Both the position numbers and the translations under genes were made by a program. A DNA stretch of 61,830 nucleotides from Rikenellaceae bacterium. GTDB taxonomy: Bacteria > Bacteroidota > Bacteroidia > Bacteroidales > Rikenellaceae. Below the pieces are notes generated by a model. That model saw only the letters and a program-made list of their open reading frames with translations. It was not told where the DNA came from and made no database searches. The stretch's first letter is position 1, and each line of letters begins with the position of its first letter. Positions 27,791-34,692 of this stretch are shown here, one piece after another. The DNA lies in the NCBI GenBank assembly GCA_015059805.1, contig SUZO01000009.1, positions 1-61,830 of the forward strand, in the 5' to 3' direction.

Positions 27791-27822
27791 TTTGGTTATT
27801 TACAGAAGTTTTTCTAACTTTG
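27791..27822 (+). promoter_or_regulatory. Complete -33/-7 promoter of the candidate ncRNA
   Basis: TTTG at 27791-27794, a 20-bp spacer and TAACTTTG at 27815-27822 fit the consensus exactly. No start codon with a convincing frame follows, which points to an RNA gene starting near 27827. Confidence 0.8.
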
Positions 27823-27826
27823 CATA

Positions 27827-28062
27827 AAATAACAACAAAACATTTTGCCTATGAAACATTAGCGTATTTTGTTACGCACATCTTAAATATTGGAAAAGCG
27901 TTTTAGCTTTATTCCACTGCTCAGGAAGTTTGGCGACTAAAAGACAGAGAGGAATAATAGTTGAAATGCCTACGTGTATGCGTGGGCTTTTGATTATTTA
28001 TCTGTCTGGGTTACGCCAAACACCTCTGAGCGGGAATAGTCAAATGTCCCGCGCTTTTTTTT
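27827..28062 (+). ncRNA. Rod-like structured ncRNA, possible 6S RNA
   Basis: Between a full promoter and a terminator lies about 235 nt that can fold into a long interrupted rod. ATTCC (27911-27915) pairs with GGAAT near 28033-28037, GCTCAG with CTGAGC, GTTTGGCG with CGCCAAAC, and AGACAGA with TCTGTCT. AATAATA pairs roughly with TATTTA, and a tip GCC-ACG/CGT-GGC closes the rod. Two small hairpins (GCGTA/TACGC, and AAAGC/GCTTT near 27895-27910) precede it. A GCGGGA/TCCCGC stem (28030-28035 with 28047-28052) followed by eight T ends it. A rod with internal bulges and this size suggests 6S RNA, but I cannot confirm the family. A 63-codon frame inside it is ignored. Confidence 0.6.
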
Positions 28063-28117
28063 GTGCGTATACATCCTGGACTACTACTAATCTCATTATC
28101 ATTAATTTAAAAAGTAT

Positions 28118-28648
28118 ATGAAAAAAACTATCATTGTTACCGCATTATACATCGCAGTTCTCCTATGTGGCGCATTCTATTCTGCAACTGCAAAATGTTT
28201 AATTTTCGAAAACGCATCTGAGTGCGACACTATGCAAGATCGCTCTACAGAGTGGAGAAATTATGGAGAAGTAACATCTTTGTGCTTTAATAAATACGAT
28301 GCTGTGGAATGCGCATATAGCGATCCGGCTGCACTTAATTATTCCATATCTGATAAATTCTGGGAGTTGGAAAACGCAGAAGGGTATTTATTAAAACCTT
28401 ATACAGTATCAATAGATATAGAATACAGATATATTGACGGAGAAAAACAATTTCGAACAACAGGAGACAAAAGAAATGGCGATATCTACAAAAAGCAAAC
28501 ATATGTTTATTTTTCACTCAATCCATATTCTTCCGTAGAATATGTTATCAATAGTAACAATCGACCTTCAATGAGAAAAAGAGATGTTAGTGCCTATTCT
28601 CATTTTGTAGAGGATAACGGGGATTTTTATTTTATTAAAATGCAGTAA
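28118..28648 (+). CDS. Small secreted protein of unknown function
   Basis: The 176-residue product starts with a signal peptide (MKKTIIVTALYIAVLLCGAFYSATA). The mature part is rich in Tyr, Asn and Asp and predicted beta strands (YTVSIDIEYRYIDGEKQF, YKKQTYVYFSLNPYSSVEYVI). I recognise no family. Codon use (AGA, AAA, ATA, TTA) is visibly more AT-rich than in the housekeeping neighbours. It is first of three consecutive genes for small secreted proteins that may form one unit; no clear promoter of its own is seen after the ncRNA terminator. Confidence 0.6.
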   Translation: MKKTIIVTALYIAVLLCGAFYSATAKCLIFENASECDTMQDRSTEWRNYGEVTSLCFNKYDAVECAYSDPAALNYSISDKFWELENAEGYLLKPYTVSIDIEYRYIDGEKQFRTTGDKRNGDIYKKQTYVYFSLNPYSSVEYVINSNNRPSMRKRDVSAYSHFVEDNGDFYFIKMQ

Positions 28649-28676
28649 ATAACATTCTTTAACCTAAAGTTCATTT

Positions 28677-29045
28677 ATGAAAAAGATTTTTATTTTGGTG
28701 ATTATCATTTGTGCAACTATCTGTACAAATAAAATGACAGCAAACGCGCTACAAACTACAACTATATCAGAAACAGAAGAACCCATTAGCAATACAAGTC
28801 TTTCAGACGAAGATCTAGAAGGTTGGACATTCTATACAAATGCAAAGCTATATTACAAAGAAGGCGGACGCTGGAAATACTTTGGCACATACCCAGTTTA
28901 TTTTAACCATGCAGATAATGACGATGGGTGTAATCAATGGGTACGTTTTAGTACATATCATTTTATGCCAGCATCATATCACGACAATGATGATTTAGAG
29001 TGGCCTCGTCGTGTTAAATATCAAGGAATCTATTTTTATTTCTAA
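28677..29045 (+). CDS. Small secreted protein of unknown function
   Basis: This 122-residue product has a signal peptide (MKKIFILVIIICATICTNKMTANA). The mature part has WTFYTNAKLYYKEGGRWKYFGTYPVYFNHADNDDGCNQWVRFSTYHF, an aromatic-rich pattern that looks like a small beta domain. No family was recognised. It starts 28 nt after the previous gene and ends 5 nt before the next, so the last two genes are very likely co-transcribed. It shares the AT-rich composition of its neighbours. Confidence 0.55.
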   Translation: MKKIFILVIIICATICTNKMTANALQTTTISETEEPISNTSLSDEDLEGWTFYTNAKLYYKEGGRWKYFGTYPVYFNHADNDDGCNQWVRFSTYHFMPASYHDNDDLEWPRRVKYQGIYFYF

Positions 29046-29050
29046 AAATC

Positions 29051-29425
29051 ATGAAAAAGATTATTATTCTATTATTAGTTGTAGGTCTCGGATGTATTTA
29101 CAATACAAAAGCGTCCGAGTCTGAATCACCAGCCGCGCCTCAAAACTATGTGCAAGTAGCTTGTCCGTCATGTGGTGGTTCTGGTACGGTATTTGCTGGA
29201 TATAATGCGTGGGGATATCCTATTTATCAATATTGTGCAAATTGCCAAGGTAGAGGTTGGGTTGTTGTTAGTCAAACCAACAATAATAATCCATCATTTC
29301 GAGGAAGACATTGCACATATACTCAAGGCTGTGATTGTTCAGGATTTGCACCAATCACAAGTGGAGAAGAGTGGGAAAAATCTTATTGTAGAAAATGTGG
29401 ACACCACAAAAAATATCACAAATAA
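29051..29425 (+). CDS. Small secreted cysteine-rich protein with DnaJ-like zinc motif
   Basis: The 124 residues start with a signal peptide (MKKIIILLLVVGLGCIYNTKA; Cys15 is a weak lipobox candidate). CPSCGGSG (residues 38-45) and CANCQGRG (62-69) match the CxxCxGxG repeats of the DnaJ zinc-binding domain, and two such repeats make one zinc site. A second cysteine set near the C-terminus, CTYTQGCDCSGF and CRKCGHHKKYHK, looks like another metal site. It is unusual for this motif to be on an exported protein with no J domain. The gene ends in the bidirectional terminator at 29447-29504. Confidence 0.65.
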   Translation: MKKIIILLLVVGLGCIYNTKASESESPAAPQNYVQVACPSCGGSGTVFAGYNAWGYPIYQYCANCQGRGWVVVSQTNNNNPSFRGRHCTYTQGCDCSGFAPITSGEEWEKSYCRKCGHHKKYHK

Positions 29426-29446
29426 TTAAACACGGATAGTGCACAC

Positions 29447-29504
29447 AAGACACTAAAAAAGTAGATGAGCCATATTTTTTGCTCATCTACTTTTTTAGTG
29501 TCTT
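29447..29504. terminator. Strong bidirectional terminator
   Basis: A perfect 24-bp inverted repeat (29447-29470 with 29481-29504) has a 10-nt loop, with A- and T-runs inside the stem. It separates the convergent cysteine-rich gene and ybaN-like gene, and the last codons and stop of the latter lie within one arm. Confidence 0.9.
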
Positions 29505-29852
29505 AAAACTAAGTATATGCCAAGTAATTGCTGTGGCGAGCAGTGCCATTAGGATTTGCGCCCAGAGGTGCTCATTAACAACGGCAAGGATGCAATAACC
29601 GATAGTAATCCAGACGAGCGATACGGCATAGATTTTGACCTTGAGTGGTATGGCGCGGTGCTGCTGGAAGTTACGTATATACTCTCCAAAAGTGGGATGA
29701 TTTATCAGCCAGTTGTAGAGTCTATCAGAAGATTTAAGCCAGAGCGCTGCGGCAAGTAACAATAGAGGTGTTGTAGGCAGCAGTGGCAGAAAAATTCCAG
29801 CCACGGCAAGCGCAAAGGAGATACTTCCGAGTATAATTAAGACAATTTTCAC
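29487..29852 (-). CDS. YbaN/DUF454 family inner membrane protein
   Basis: The 121 residues carry the family pattern FLPLLPTTPLLLLAAALWLKSSDRLYNWLINHPTFGEYIRNFQQHRAIPLKVKI, with membrane segments at about 2-37 and 70-112. DUF454 proteins are small inner membrane proteins of unknown role. Translation appears to start with GTG at 29852, because the -7 box TACCTTTG ends just 4 nt upstream and no ATG lies in reach. The last codons lie in the stem of the bidirectional terminator. Confidence 0.88.
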   Translation of the reverse strand: MKIVLIILGSISFALAVAGIFLPLLPTTPLLLLAAALWLKSSDRLYNWLINHPTFGEYIRNFQQHRAIPLKVKIYAVSLVWITIGYCILAVVNEHLWAQILMALLATAITWHILSFKTLKK

Positions 29853-29856
29853 GTCG

Positions 29857-29864
29857 CAAAGGTA
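29857..29864 (-). promoter_or_regulatory. -7 box of the ybaN-like gene
   Basis: Minus strand TACCTTTG ends 4 nt before the GTG start. Confidence 0.6.
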
Positions 29865-29885
29865 TTAAAATAAAATAATTTTGCA

Positions 29886-29893
29886 TAACTTTG
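29886..29893 (+). promoter_or_regulatory. -7 box of rpiB
   Basis: TAACTTTG lies 34 nt before the rpiB ATG. It is 22 bp from the opposing ybaN promoter. Confidence 0.6.
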
Positions 29894-29927
29894 TAGCATT
29901 AACGAACATTAGAACATCCTAAAGACT

Positions 29928-30368
29928 ATGAACAACAAAATTGGCATTGCTGCTGACCATGCAGGTTATCAACTAAAGGAGCTTATTACAGGTTATCTCT
30001 CAGCAAAGGGCTTTGAGGTTTTAGATTTCGGTTGTAACTCCGAGGAGAGTTGCGACTATGCAGATTTTGCACACCCTATGGCCGAGGCGCTTGAGAGTGG
30101 TGAGTTTGACCGCGCAATCGGTATCTGTGGTAGCGGTGAGGGTATGGCTATCACCCTTAACAAGCATCAGAAGGTGCGTGCATCTATCTGTTGGCTCCCT
30201 GAGATTGCTCAGATTACTCGTCAGCACAACGACTGCAATGTGCTTGTTCTTCCAGCTCGCTTTATTGACAACGATACTGCTATGGCTATACTTGAGCAGT
30301 GGCTTGTAACGCCATTTGAGACTGGTGGTCGCCACGAGCGCCGAATTGCCAAGATTGCAGTAAAATAA
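29928..30368 (+). CDS. rpiB: Ribose-5-phosphate isomerase B
   Basis: RpiB interconverts ribose 5-phosphate and ribulose 5-phosphate in the pentose phosphate pathway. The 146 residues show IGIAADHAGYQLKE at the N-terminus, VLDFGCNSEESCDYADFAHPMAEAL, and the active-site stretch AIGICGSGEGMAITLNKH with the catalytic Cys. RHNDCNVLVLPAR is replaced here by RQHNDCNVLVLPARFI, which is equivalent. Length and motif order are normal. The GSCFA gene starts 7 nt later with GTG and is probably co-transcribed. Confidence 0.95.
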   Translation: MNNKIGIAADHAGYQLKELITGYLSAKGFEVLDFGCNSEESCDYADFAHPMAEALESGEFDRAIGICGSGEGMAITLNKHQKVRASICWLPEIAQITRQHNDCNVLVLPARFIDNDTAMAILEQWLVTPFETGGRHERRIAKIAVK

Positions 30369-30375
30369 TCTTACT

Positions 30376-31344
30376 GTGAAATTTCGTACCGAGATTGAGA
30401 GCATATCACCTACGGCAAAGATTGACTATAGTACAAAAATCTTTGCCGTAGGTAGTTGTTTTGCTCAAAATATTGCTCAAAAACTTGTTCAAGCGAAGTT
30501 TAAGGTTAACCCCTGCCCTACGGGTATTCTATTTAACCCAGCCTCTATTGCACGTGCGCTAACAGACTTTGCTAACTGTAGCACAGCCTCCGCAGAGCGC
30601 ATTGTTGCACGTGCAGATAGCTTCGTGAGTCTTGACAGCCACTCATGCCTTGCACAGGCGACAGCCAATGATGCTCTACGTGCACTCAATGATGCCATAG
30701 CTATTGGACACAAGAGGCTCACTGAGGCAAGTTGCGTAATTATCACCTTTGGCACCGCATGGGTCTATCAACATATAGATACCAAGGAGATTGTAGCTAA
30801 TTGCCATAAGCAACCCCAGAGCGACTTTATTCGCCGCCGACTGTGTGTAGAGGAGATTATCGCCGCATTTGTCCCTCTGATGGAGGGTATTCTAAGTGAT
30901 AAGCATGTAATCTTCACCCTCAGCCCTGTAAGGCACATCTCTGATGGGCTGACAGAGAACTCTCTTAGCAAAGCCATCCTCCGCCTTGCTATAGACAAGT
31001 TGTGTTCGCTATACAGCAACACCGACTATTTCCCTGCTTTTGAGATAGTTACAGATGATTTGCGCGACTACCGTTTCTATGCAGACGACCTTGTTCATCC
31101 ATCAAATCAGGCGATTGACTACATCTGGGAGAGATTTGCTGAGGCGATATTTACAGAGCGGACAAAGCAACTGCTGCCTAAGGTTATGAAGATTGTAGCC
31201 GCAGCGGCTCACCGCCCTTTCAACATCCATAGTGAGGAGTATCAAGAGTTCTGTCGCAAGCAATTAGCGGCTGCAAAAGCTATGGTGGAGGTAGATTTTA
31301 GCGATGAATGTGATTTTTTTGCGCGATATTCTCACAAAAGTTAG
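30376..31344 (+). CDS. GSCFA-domain protein
   Basis: The name-giving motif is visible as FAVGSCFAQNIAQKLVQAKFKVNPCPTGILFNPASI near residues 23-58. GSCFA proteins have an SGNH-hydrolase-like fold, common in Bacteroidota, with unknown substrates. FGTAWVYQHIDTKEIVANCHKQP and VHPSNQAIDYIWERF are further family stretches, the latter with the likely Asp-His part of the site (DDLVHPS). The start is GTG at 30376, 7 nt after rpiB. At 322 residues it has the usual length. Confidence 0.9.
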   Translation: MKFRTEIESISPTAKIDYSTKIFAVGSCFAQNIAQKLVQAKFKVNPCPTGILFNPASIARALTDFANCSTASAERIVARADSFVSLDSHSCLAQATANDALRALNDAIAIGHKRLTEASCVIITFGTAWVYQHIDTKEIVANCHKQPQSDFIRRRLCVEEIIAAFVPLMEGILSDKHVIFTLSPVRHISDGLTENSLSKAILRLAIDKLCSLYSNTDYFPAFEIVTDDLRDYRFYADDLVHPSNQAIDYIWERFAEAIFTERTKQLLPKVMKIVAAAAHRPFNIHSEEYQEFCRKQLAAAKAMVEVDFSDECDFFARYSHKS

Positions 31345-31352
31345 TACATTTG
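31345..31352 (+). promoter_or_regulatory. -7 box of the phosphatase-superfamily gene
   Basis: TACATTTG begins directly after the GSCFA stop codon and lies 17 nt before the ATG at 31370. Confidence 0.6.
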
Positions 31353-31369
31353 CACTCTAAATATATACT

Positions 31370-32932
31370 ATGCGCAAATTTTTACTATCAATACTCGCCA
31401 CATCAGCCATCTTTAGCGCCACAGCTCAACCCAAGATGGTTATAAATATTGTCGTTGGAGGTATGAGAGCCTCTGACCTTGAGCGATATAGCGCCAACTT
31501 CTCCAAGGAGGGATTTATGCGTCTTAAGAGGGGTGGTGCGAACTTTTCCGAGTGTTATACTGACTTTATCCCCATCTCTGAGCAGATGGCTCTGGCTACT
31601 ATAGCCACTGGTGCACTGCCATCAATGCACGGCATCACCTCAACAAGATGGTATGACCGCACAAGTGGTAATAGCGCCGTACACCTCTGTAGAGGCAACC
31701 ATGGAGAGTACACTACCGACCACCTACTTGCGCCAACACTCTCAGAGAGCTTACGAGCCAGCAGCGCCGACGCTCATACTATAACTATTGCCCACAACCC
31801 CACCTCTGCTATGGCTTTAGCTGGCAAGGGTGGAGAGTGCTATTGGATTGACGAATTGGGCAACTGGAGTAGTGCAGCCTGTTACACCAAAGCTCTTCCA
31901 AGTTGGGTAAATGCCCACAACGAGATAGGTTTTAACCGCATACATGTCTTAGGTACATGGTTTGGTAAACTAACAAAGGGAAAGTATATCAACACCCGCG
32001 TTACAGATGTACATATCTACGATCTATATGCCAAGCCGCGCAGTGCCACTAACCGCAAGCTCCCAGAGAAGTGGGTCAATGAGATGATGGTCACCCCTGC
32101 AGGAAATGGCGCTATATTTGACTTTGCGACAAAAGCGTTAGACCAGATGTATAACAACAAGGAGCTTACTGGCACAAAAATTCTCAACATCTGCCTTGAC
32201 GTTCCGCGTAATATTGCCGAGAAGTACGGTTCTGACTCTATTGAGTATGAGGATATGCTCTATCGTTTAGATGCTGCAATAGTAGACTTTCTCAAGGTTG
32301 TTGATGTCTGCTACCCTAACCAGCGCGACTACCTTATTGTTCTAAGTGCCGACCATGGAATGGGGCTAAGCAACACCTCTCAAAACCGTGAACAAAACAA
32401 CTTCAACACTCGCCAAGCTGAGGTTATCCTCAACGCCTTCCTAAGTGCTCAGTACGGACAAGGCAGCTGGGTGCTAAGTTGCAATGATGGAGCAATTTAC
32501 CTCAACCGCGACCTTATCTATGCTAAAAAGCTCTCTATCGCTCAGGTACAGAATGAGGCTGCCACCTTTGCCATGCAGCTGCGTGGTGTAGCTAATGCTG
32601 CAACTGCGACGGCACTACAAGGTGGTGCAATGAGCAATCTCAGCTCAAGGTTGATGCAAAATGGCTTCTATCCACGTCGCTCTGGTGACATACTCTACAC
32701 CCTGCAGCCTAACTATACAGAGCTTGATGGCGACCAAGTTGCCCAGAGTGGTTCACCATACAATTACGACCGCCATATTCCGTTAATTTTCTACGGTGGC
32801 GGCGCTCCACAAGTCAATATTGAGCGCAAGGTTAGCACCTCAGCCATAGCGGTCACCATAGCATCACTGCTCGGAATTAGCAGGCCAGACTGCAGCGATG
32901 GAGAGGTTTTATACGAACTAAAAAATAGATAA
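31370..32932 (+). CDS. PafA-like alkaline phosphatase superfamily protein with degenerate active site
   Basis: A signal peptide (MRKFLLSILATSAIFSATA) precedes a fold of the alkaline phosphatase superfamily, closest in pattern to the single-Thr PafA type. The expected metal Asp in VVDxMR is Gly (VVGGMRASDL). The stretch that should contain the nucleophile Thr followed by Gly-His reads PISEQMALATIATGALPSMHGI, with Glu in its place. The HGIxxN and KDR positions also differ (HGITST, HNPTSA). SADHGMG and YDRHIPLIFYG keep the later Asp-His and His ligands. The fold is thus recognisable but the enzyme is probably inactive or altered. Residue comparison is from memory of the family. Confidence 0.75.
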   Translation: MRKFLLSILATSAIFSATAQPKMVINIVVGGMRASDLERYSANFSKEGFMRLKRGGANFSECYTDFIPISEQMALATIATGALPSMHGITSTRWYDRTSGNSAVHLCRGNHGEYTTDHLLAPTLSESLRASSADAHTITIAHNPTSAMALAGKGGECYWIDELGNWSSAACYTKALPSWVNAHNEIGFNRIHVLGTWFGKLTKGKYINTRVTDVHIYDLYAKPRSATNRKLPEKWVNEMMVTPAGNGAIFDFATKALDQMYNNKELTGTKILNICLDVPRNIAEKYGSDSIEYEDMLYRLDAAIVDFLKVVDVCYPNQRDYLIVLSADHGMGLSNTSQNREQNNFNTRQAEVILNAFLSAQYGQGSWVLSCNDGAIYLNRDLIYAKKLSIAQVQNEAATFAMQLRGVANAATATALQGGAMSNLSSRLMQNGFYPRRSGDILYTLQPNYTELDGDQVAQSGSPYNYDRHIPLIFYGGGAPQVNIERKVSTSAIAVTIASLLGISRPDCSDGEVLYELKNR

Positions 32933-32943
32933 CAATATTGGAT

Positions 32944-33360
32944 ATGACTGACAAAGTTCAAGAAGAGATTATTGAAGAGTTTGCGATGTTTGATGATTGG
33001 TTAGACAAGTATGACTACCTCATCTCATTGAGCGACAATCTTCCCGTTATAGACCCCGCACACAAGACCGAGCAGTATATCATTGAGGGTTGCCAATCCC
33101 GCGTATGGGTAGACGCACGCCTTGAAGATGGAAAGGTCTACTACAGCGCTGACAGCGACGCTATTATTGTAAAGGGTATCTTGGCACTGCTTATTCGCGC
33201 CATGGAGGGTCGTACGCCTCAGCAGATTGTAGACCTTGACCTCTACTTTATTGAGGCAATAGGTCTGCAAGAGAATCTCTCACCTACCCGTGGTAATGGC
33301 GTGGTGGCAACAATCAAACAGATGCGACTCTTTGCGCTTGCATTCTCAACTAAAATGTAG
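32944..33360 (+). CDS. sufE: Cysteine desulfuration protein SufE
   Basis: SufE accepts sulfur from SufS for iron-sulfur cluster assembly. The acceptor Cys lies in IIEGCQSRVWVDARLEDGKVYYSADSDA near residue 50, and GLQENLSPTRGNGV is the family's C-terminal stretch. The start at ATG 32944 (MTDKVQEEI, 138 residues) is preferred over an in-frame TTG six bases upstream. A SufT-like gene follows 4 nt later, which supports an Fe-S role for both. sufBCDS are not in the window. Confidence 0.93.
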   Translation: MTDKVQEEIIEEFAMFDDWLDKYDYLISLSDNLPVIDPAHKTEQYIIEGCQSRVWVDARLEDGKVYYSADSDAIIVKGILALLIRAMEGRTPQQIVDLDLYFIEAIGLQENLSPTRGNGVVATIKQMRLFALAFSTKM

Positions 33361-33364
33361 AAAT

Positions 33365-33685
33365 ATGACACCCGAAGAGATTTTAGAGGTAGAAAAGGAT
33401 ATTGTCCTGACGCTCAAGAATATATACGACCCAGAGATTCCTGTAAATATCTACGACTTAGGACTTATTTACGACATTGATTACAACCCCTCTGGCGAGG
33501 TTACCATACAGATGACTCTCACCGCGCCAAACTGCCCTATGGCAGACATGCTTGTAGAGGATGTGAATATACAGGTGGCAAAAGTTAAGGGCGTAAACAA
33601 AGTCAATGTTATCCTTGTCTTTGAGCCTGCATGGGATAAGAGTATGATGTCAGAGGAGGCGCTTTTAGAGCTCAACCTATTCTAA
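33365..33685 (+). CDS. SufT/MIP18-family (DUF59) Fe-S assembly protein
   Basis: The 106 residues hold the family core: TLKNIYDPEIPVNIYDLGLIYDIDYNPSGEVTIQMTLTAPNCPMADMLVEDV followed by VNKVNVILVFEPAWDKSMMSEEALLEL. The TAPNCPMA block has the conserved Cys. DUF59 proteins help the maturation of iron-sulfur proteins. The start at 33365 (MTPEEILEV) matches the family N-terminus, whereas a longer reading from 33290 would overlap sufE. It lies directly after sufE in the same operon. Confidence 0.9.
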   Translation: MTPEEILEVEKDIVLTLKNIYDPEIPVNIYDLGLIYDIDYNPSGEVTIQMTLTAPNCPMADMLVEDVNIQVAKVKGVNKVNVILVFEPAWDKSMMSEEALLELNLF

Positions 33686-33697
33686 CAATTAGACACA

Positions 33698-34579
33698 ATG
33701 GAGCAAATCTCTTGCCGTGAGCGACTTACAGATGCCACTCCAGAGCAGTTGCAATCTGTTTTTGAGCAGGTGATAAAGGAGCGTTTACAACGCAAGTATA
33801 ACGACATCAAGGGTATATACGAGCGTGTAAATAAGGATTGGAATCAGACCTGCTATGAGATTCTGTTTAGGATGATGGATGTAGGCGTAAACAAAGAGGC
33901 ATACCATCGTTTAGCAATAACTGTTCCATATCACCATATATTACGAGAGGTTACATCGTTACAATCTATTGAGGCTCTGCTACTTGGAGGTTCAGGACTA
34001 CTCTTTCGTTATCCTGAAGATGAATATATTTCAACCCTGAAGGAGCAGTGGAATCACCTCGCCTATAAGTACAACCTCTCCTCTATGAGAATCACCGACT
34101 GGGAGATAGGCAGAGTGCGCCCATTTAACCACCCAGTTCTTCGCATTGCTCAGCTTGCGATGCTATTGCATAGCAGGGAGTTTATTGTCAATCATATCAC
34201 AGCATGCCGCACTGCTAAAGATGTCGAAGAGCTATTCTGCGTGGAGGCTTCAGAGTATTGGAAGAGCCACTTTATCCCTGCGCAAGACTCCAAAGATGTC
34301 CCAAAACGCATTGGCAAGGCTAAAAGCCATATTCTCGGTATCAACCTTGTTGTTCCAATCCAAATTGCCTACTCTGACAACATCGGTCAGCATACTCTTA
34401 AGGCGAGCGCTGTTGAACTTCTTAAGGCAATCCCTGCCGAGGATAACCGTTATATCCGCCAGTGGCAGATGTTAGGCATTGAGCCCAATAACGCCCTTGA
34501 GAGCCAAGCTATTATCCAAATCATCACCGAATACTGCAACAAAGGTCGCTGCAAAGAGTGTCCTATTCTGCAGTTTTAG
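33698..34579 (+). CDS. DUF2851-like protein, short form
   Basis: The stretch NQTCYEILFRMMDVGVNKEAYHRLAITVPYHHILREVTSLQSIEALLLGGSGLL, and later RVRPFNHPVLRIAQLAMLL, match the central part of DUF2851, a family of Bacteroidota proteins of unknown function usually a little over 400 residues long. This copy has only 293 residues and starts close to that central part, so about 100 or more N-terminal residues are missing. Only 12 nt separate it from the upstream gene, so the missing part is not nearby. The C-terminus is Cys-rich (CNKGRCKECPILQF). The end is otherwise intact. Confidence 0.75.
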   Translation: MEQISCRERLTDATPEQLQSVFEQVIKERLQRKYNDIKGIYERVNKDWNQTCYEILFRMMDVGVNKEAYHRLAITVPYHHILREVTSLQSIEALLLGGSGLLFRYPEDEYISTLKEQWNHLAYKYNLSSMRITDWEIGRVRPFNHPVLRIAQLAMLLHSREFIVNHITACRTAKDVEELFCVEASEYWKSHFIPAQDSKDVPKRIGKAKSHILGINLVVPIQIAYSDNIGQHTLKASAVELLKAIPAEDNRYIRQWQMLGIEPNNALESQAIIQIITEYCNKGRCKECPILQF

Positions 34580-34653
34580 TAACTATTTCCGCTAAAAACC
34601 CCACATACCTATATAAATATCCAGATTTGCTTTTAATTCTAAAGATTTTTTAC

Positions 34654-34661
34654 TATCTTTG
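34654..34661 (+). promoter_or_regulatory. -7 box of secA
   Basis: TATCTTTG lies 31 nt before the secA ATG. A TTTG is present at 34626-34629, but 24 bp is a long spacer. Confidence 0.6.
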
Positions 34662-34692
34662 CGCGCATTGTATATGTAAAAACTTTTAGACT

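Noticed and set aside
27930..28121. A 63-codon reading frame within the ncRNA region
   Set aside because: It has no start context or protein-like pattern and overlaps stems of the folded RNA.
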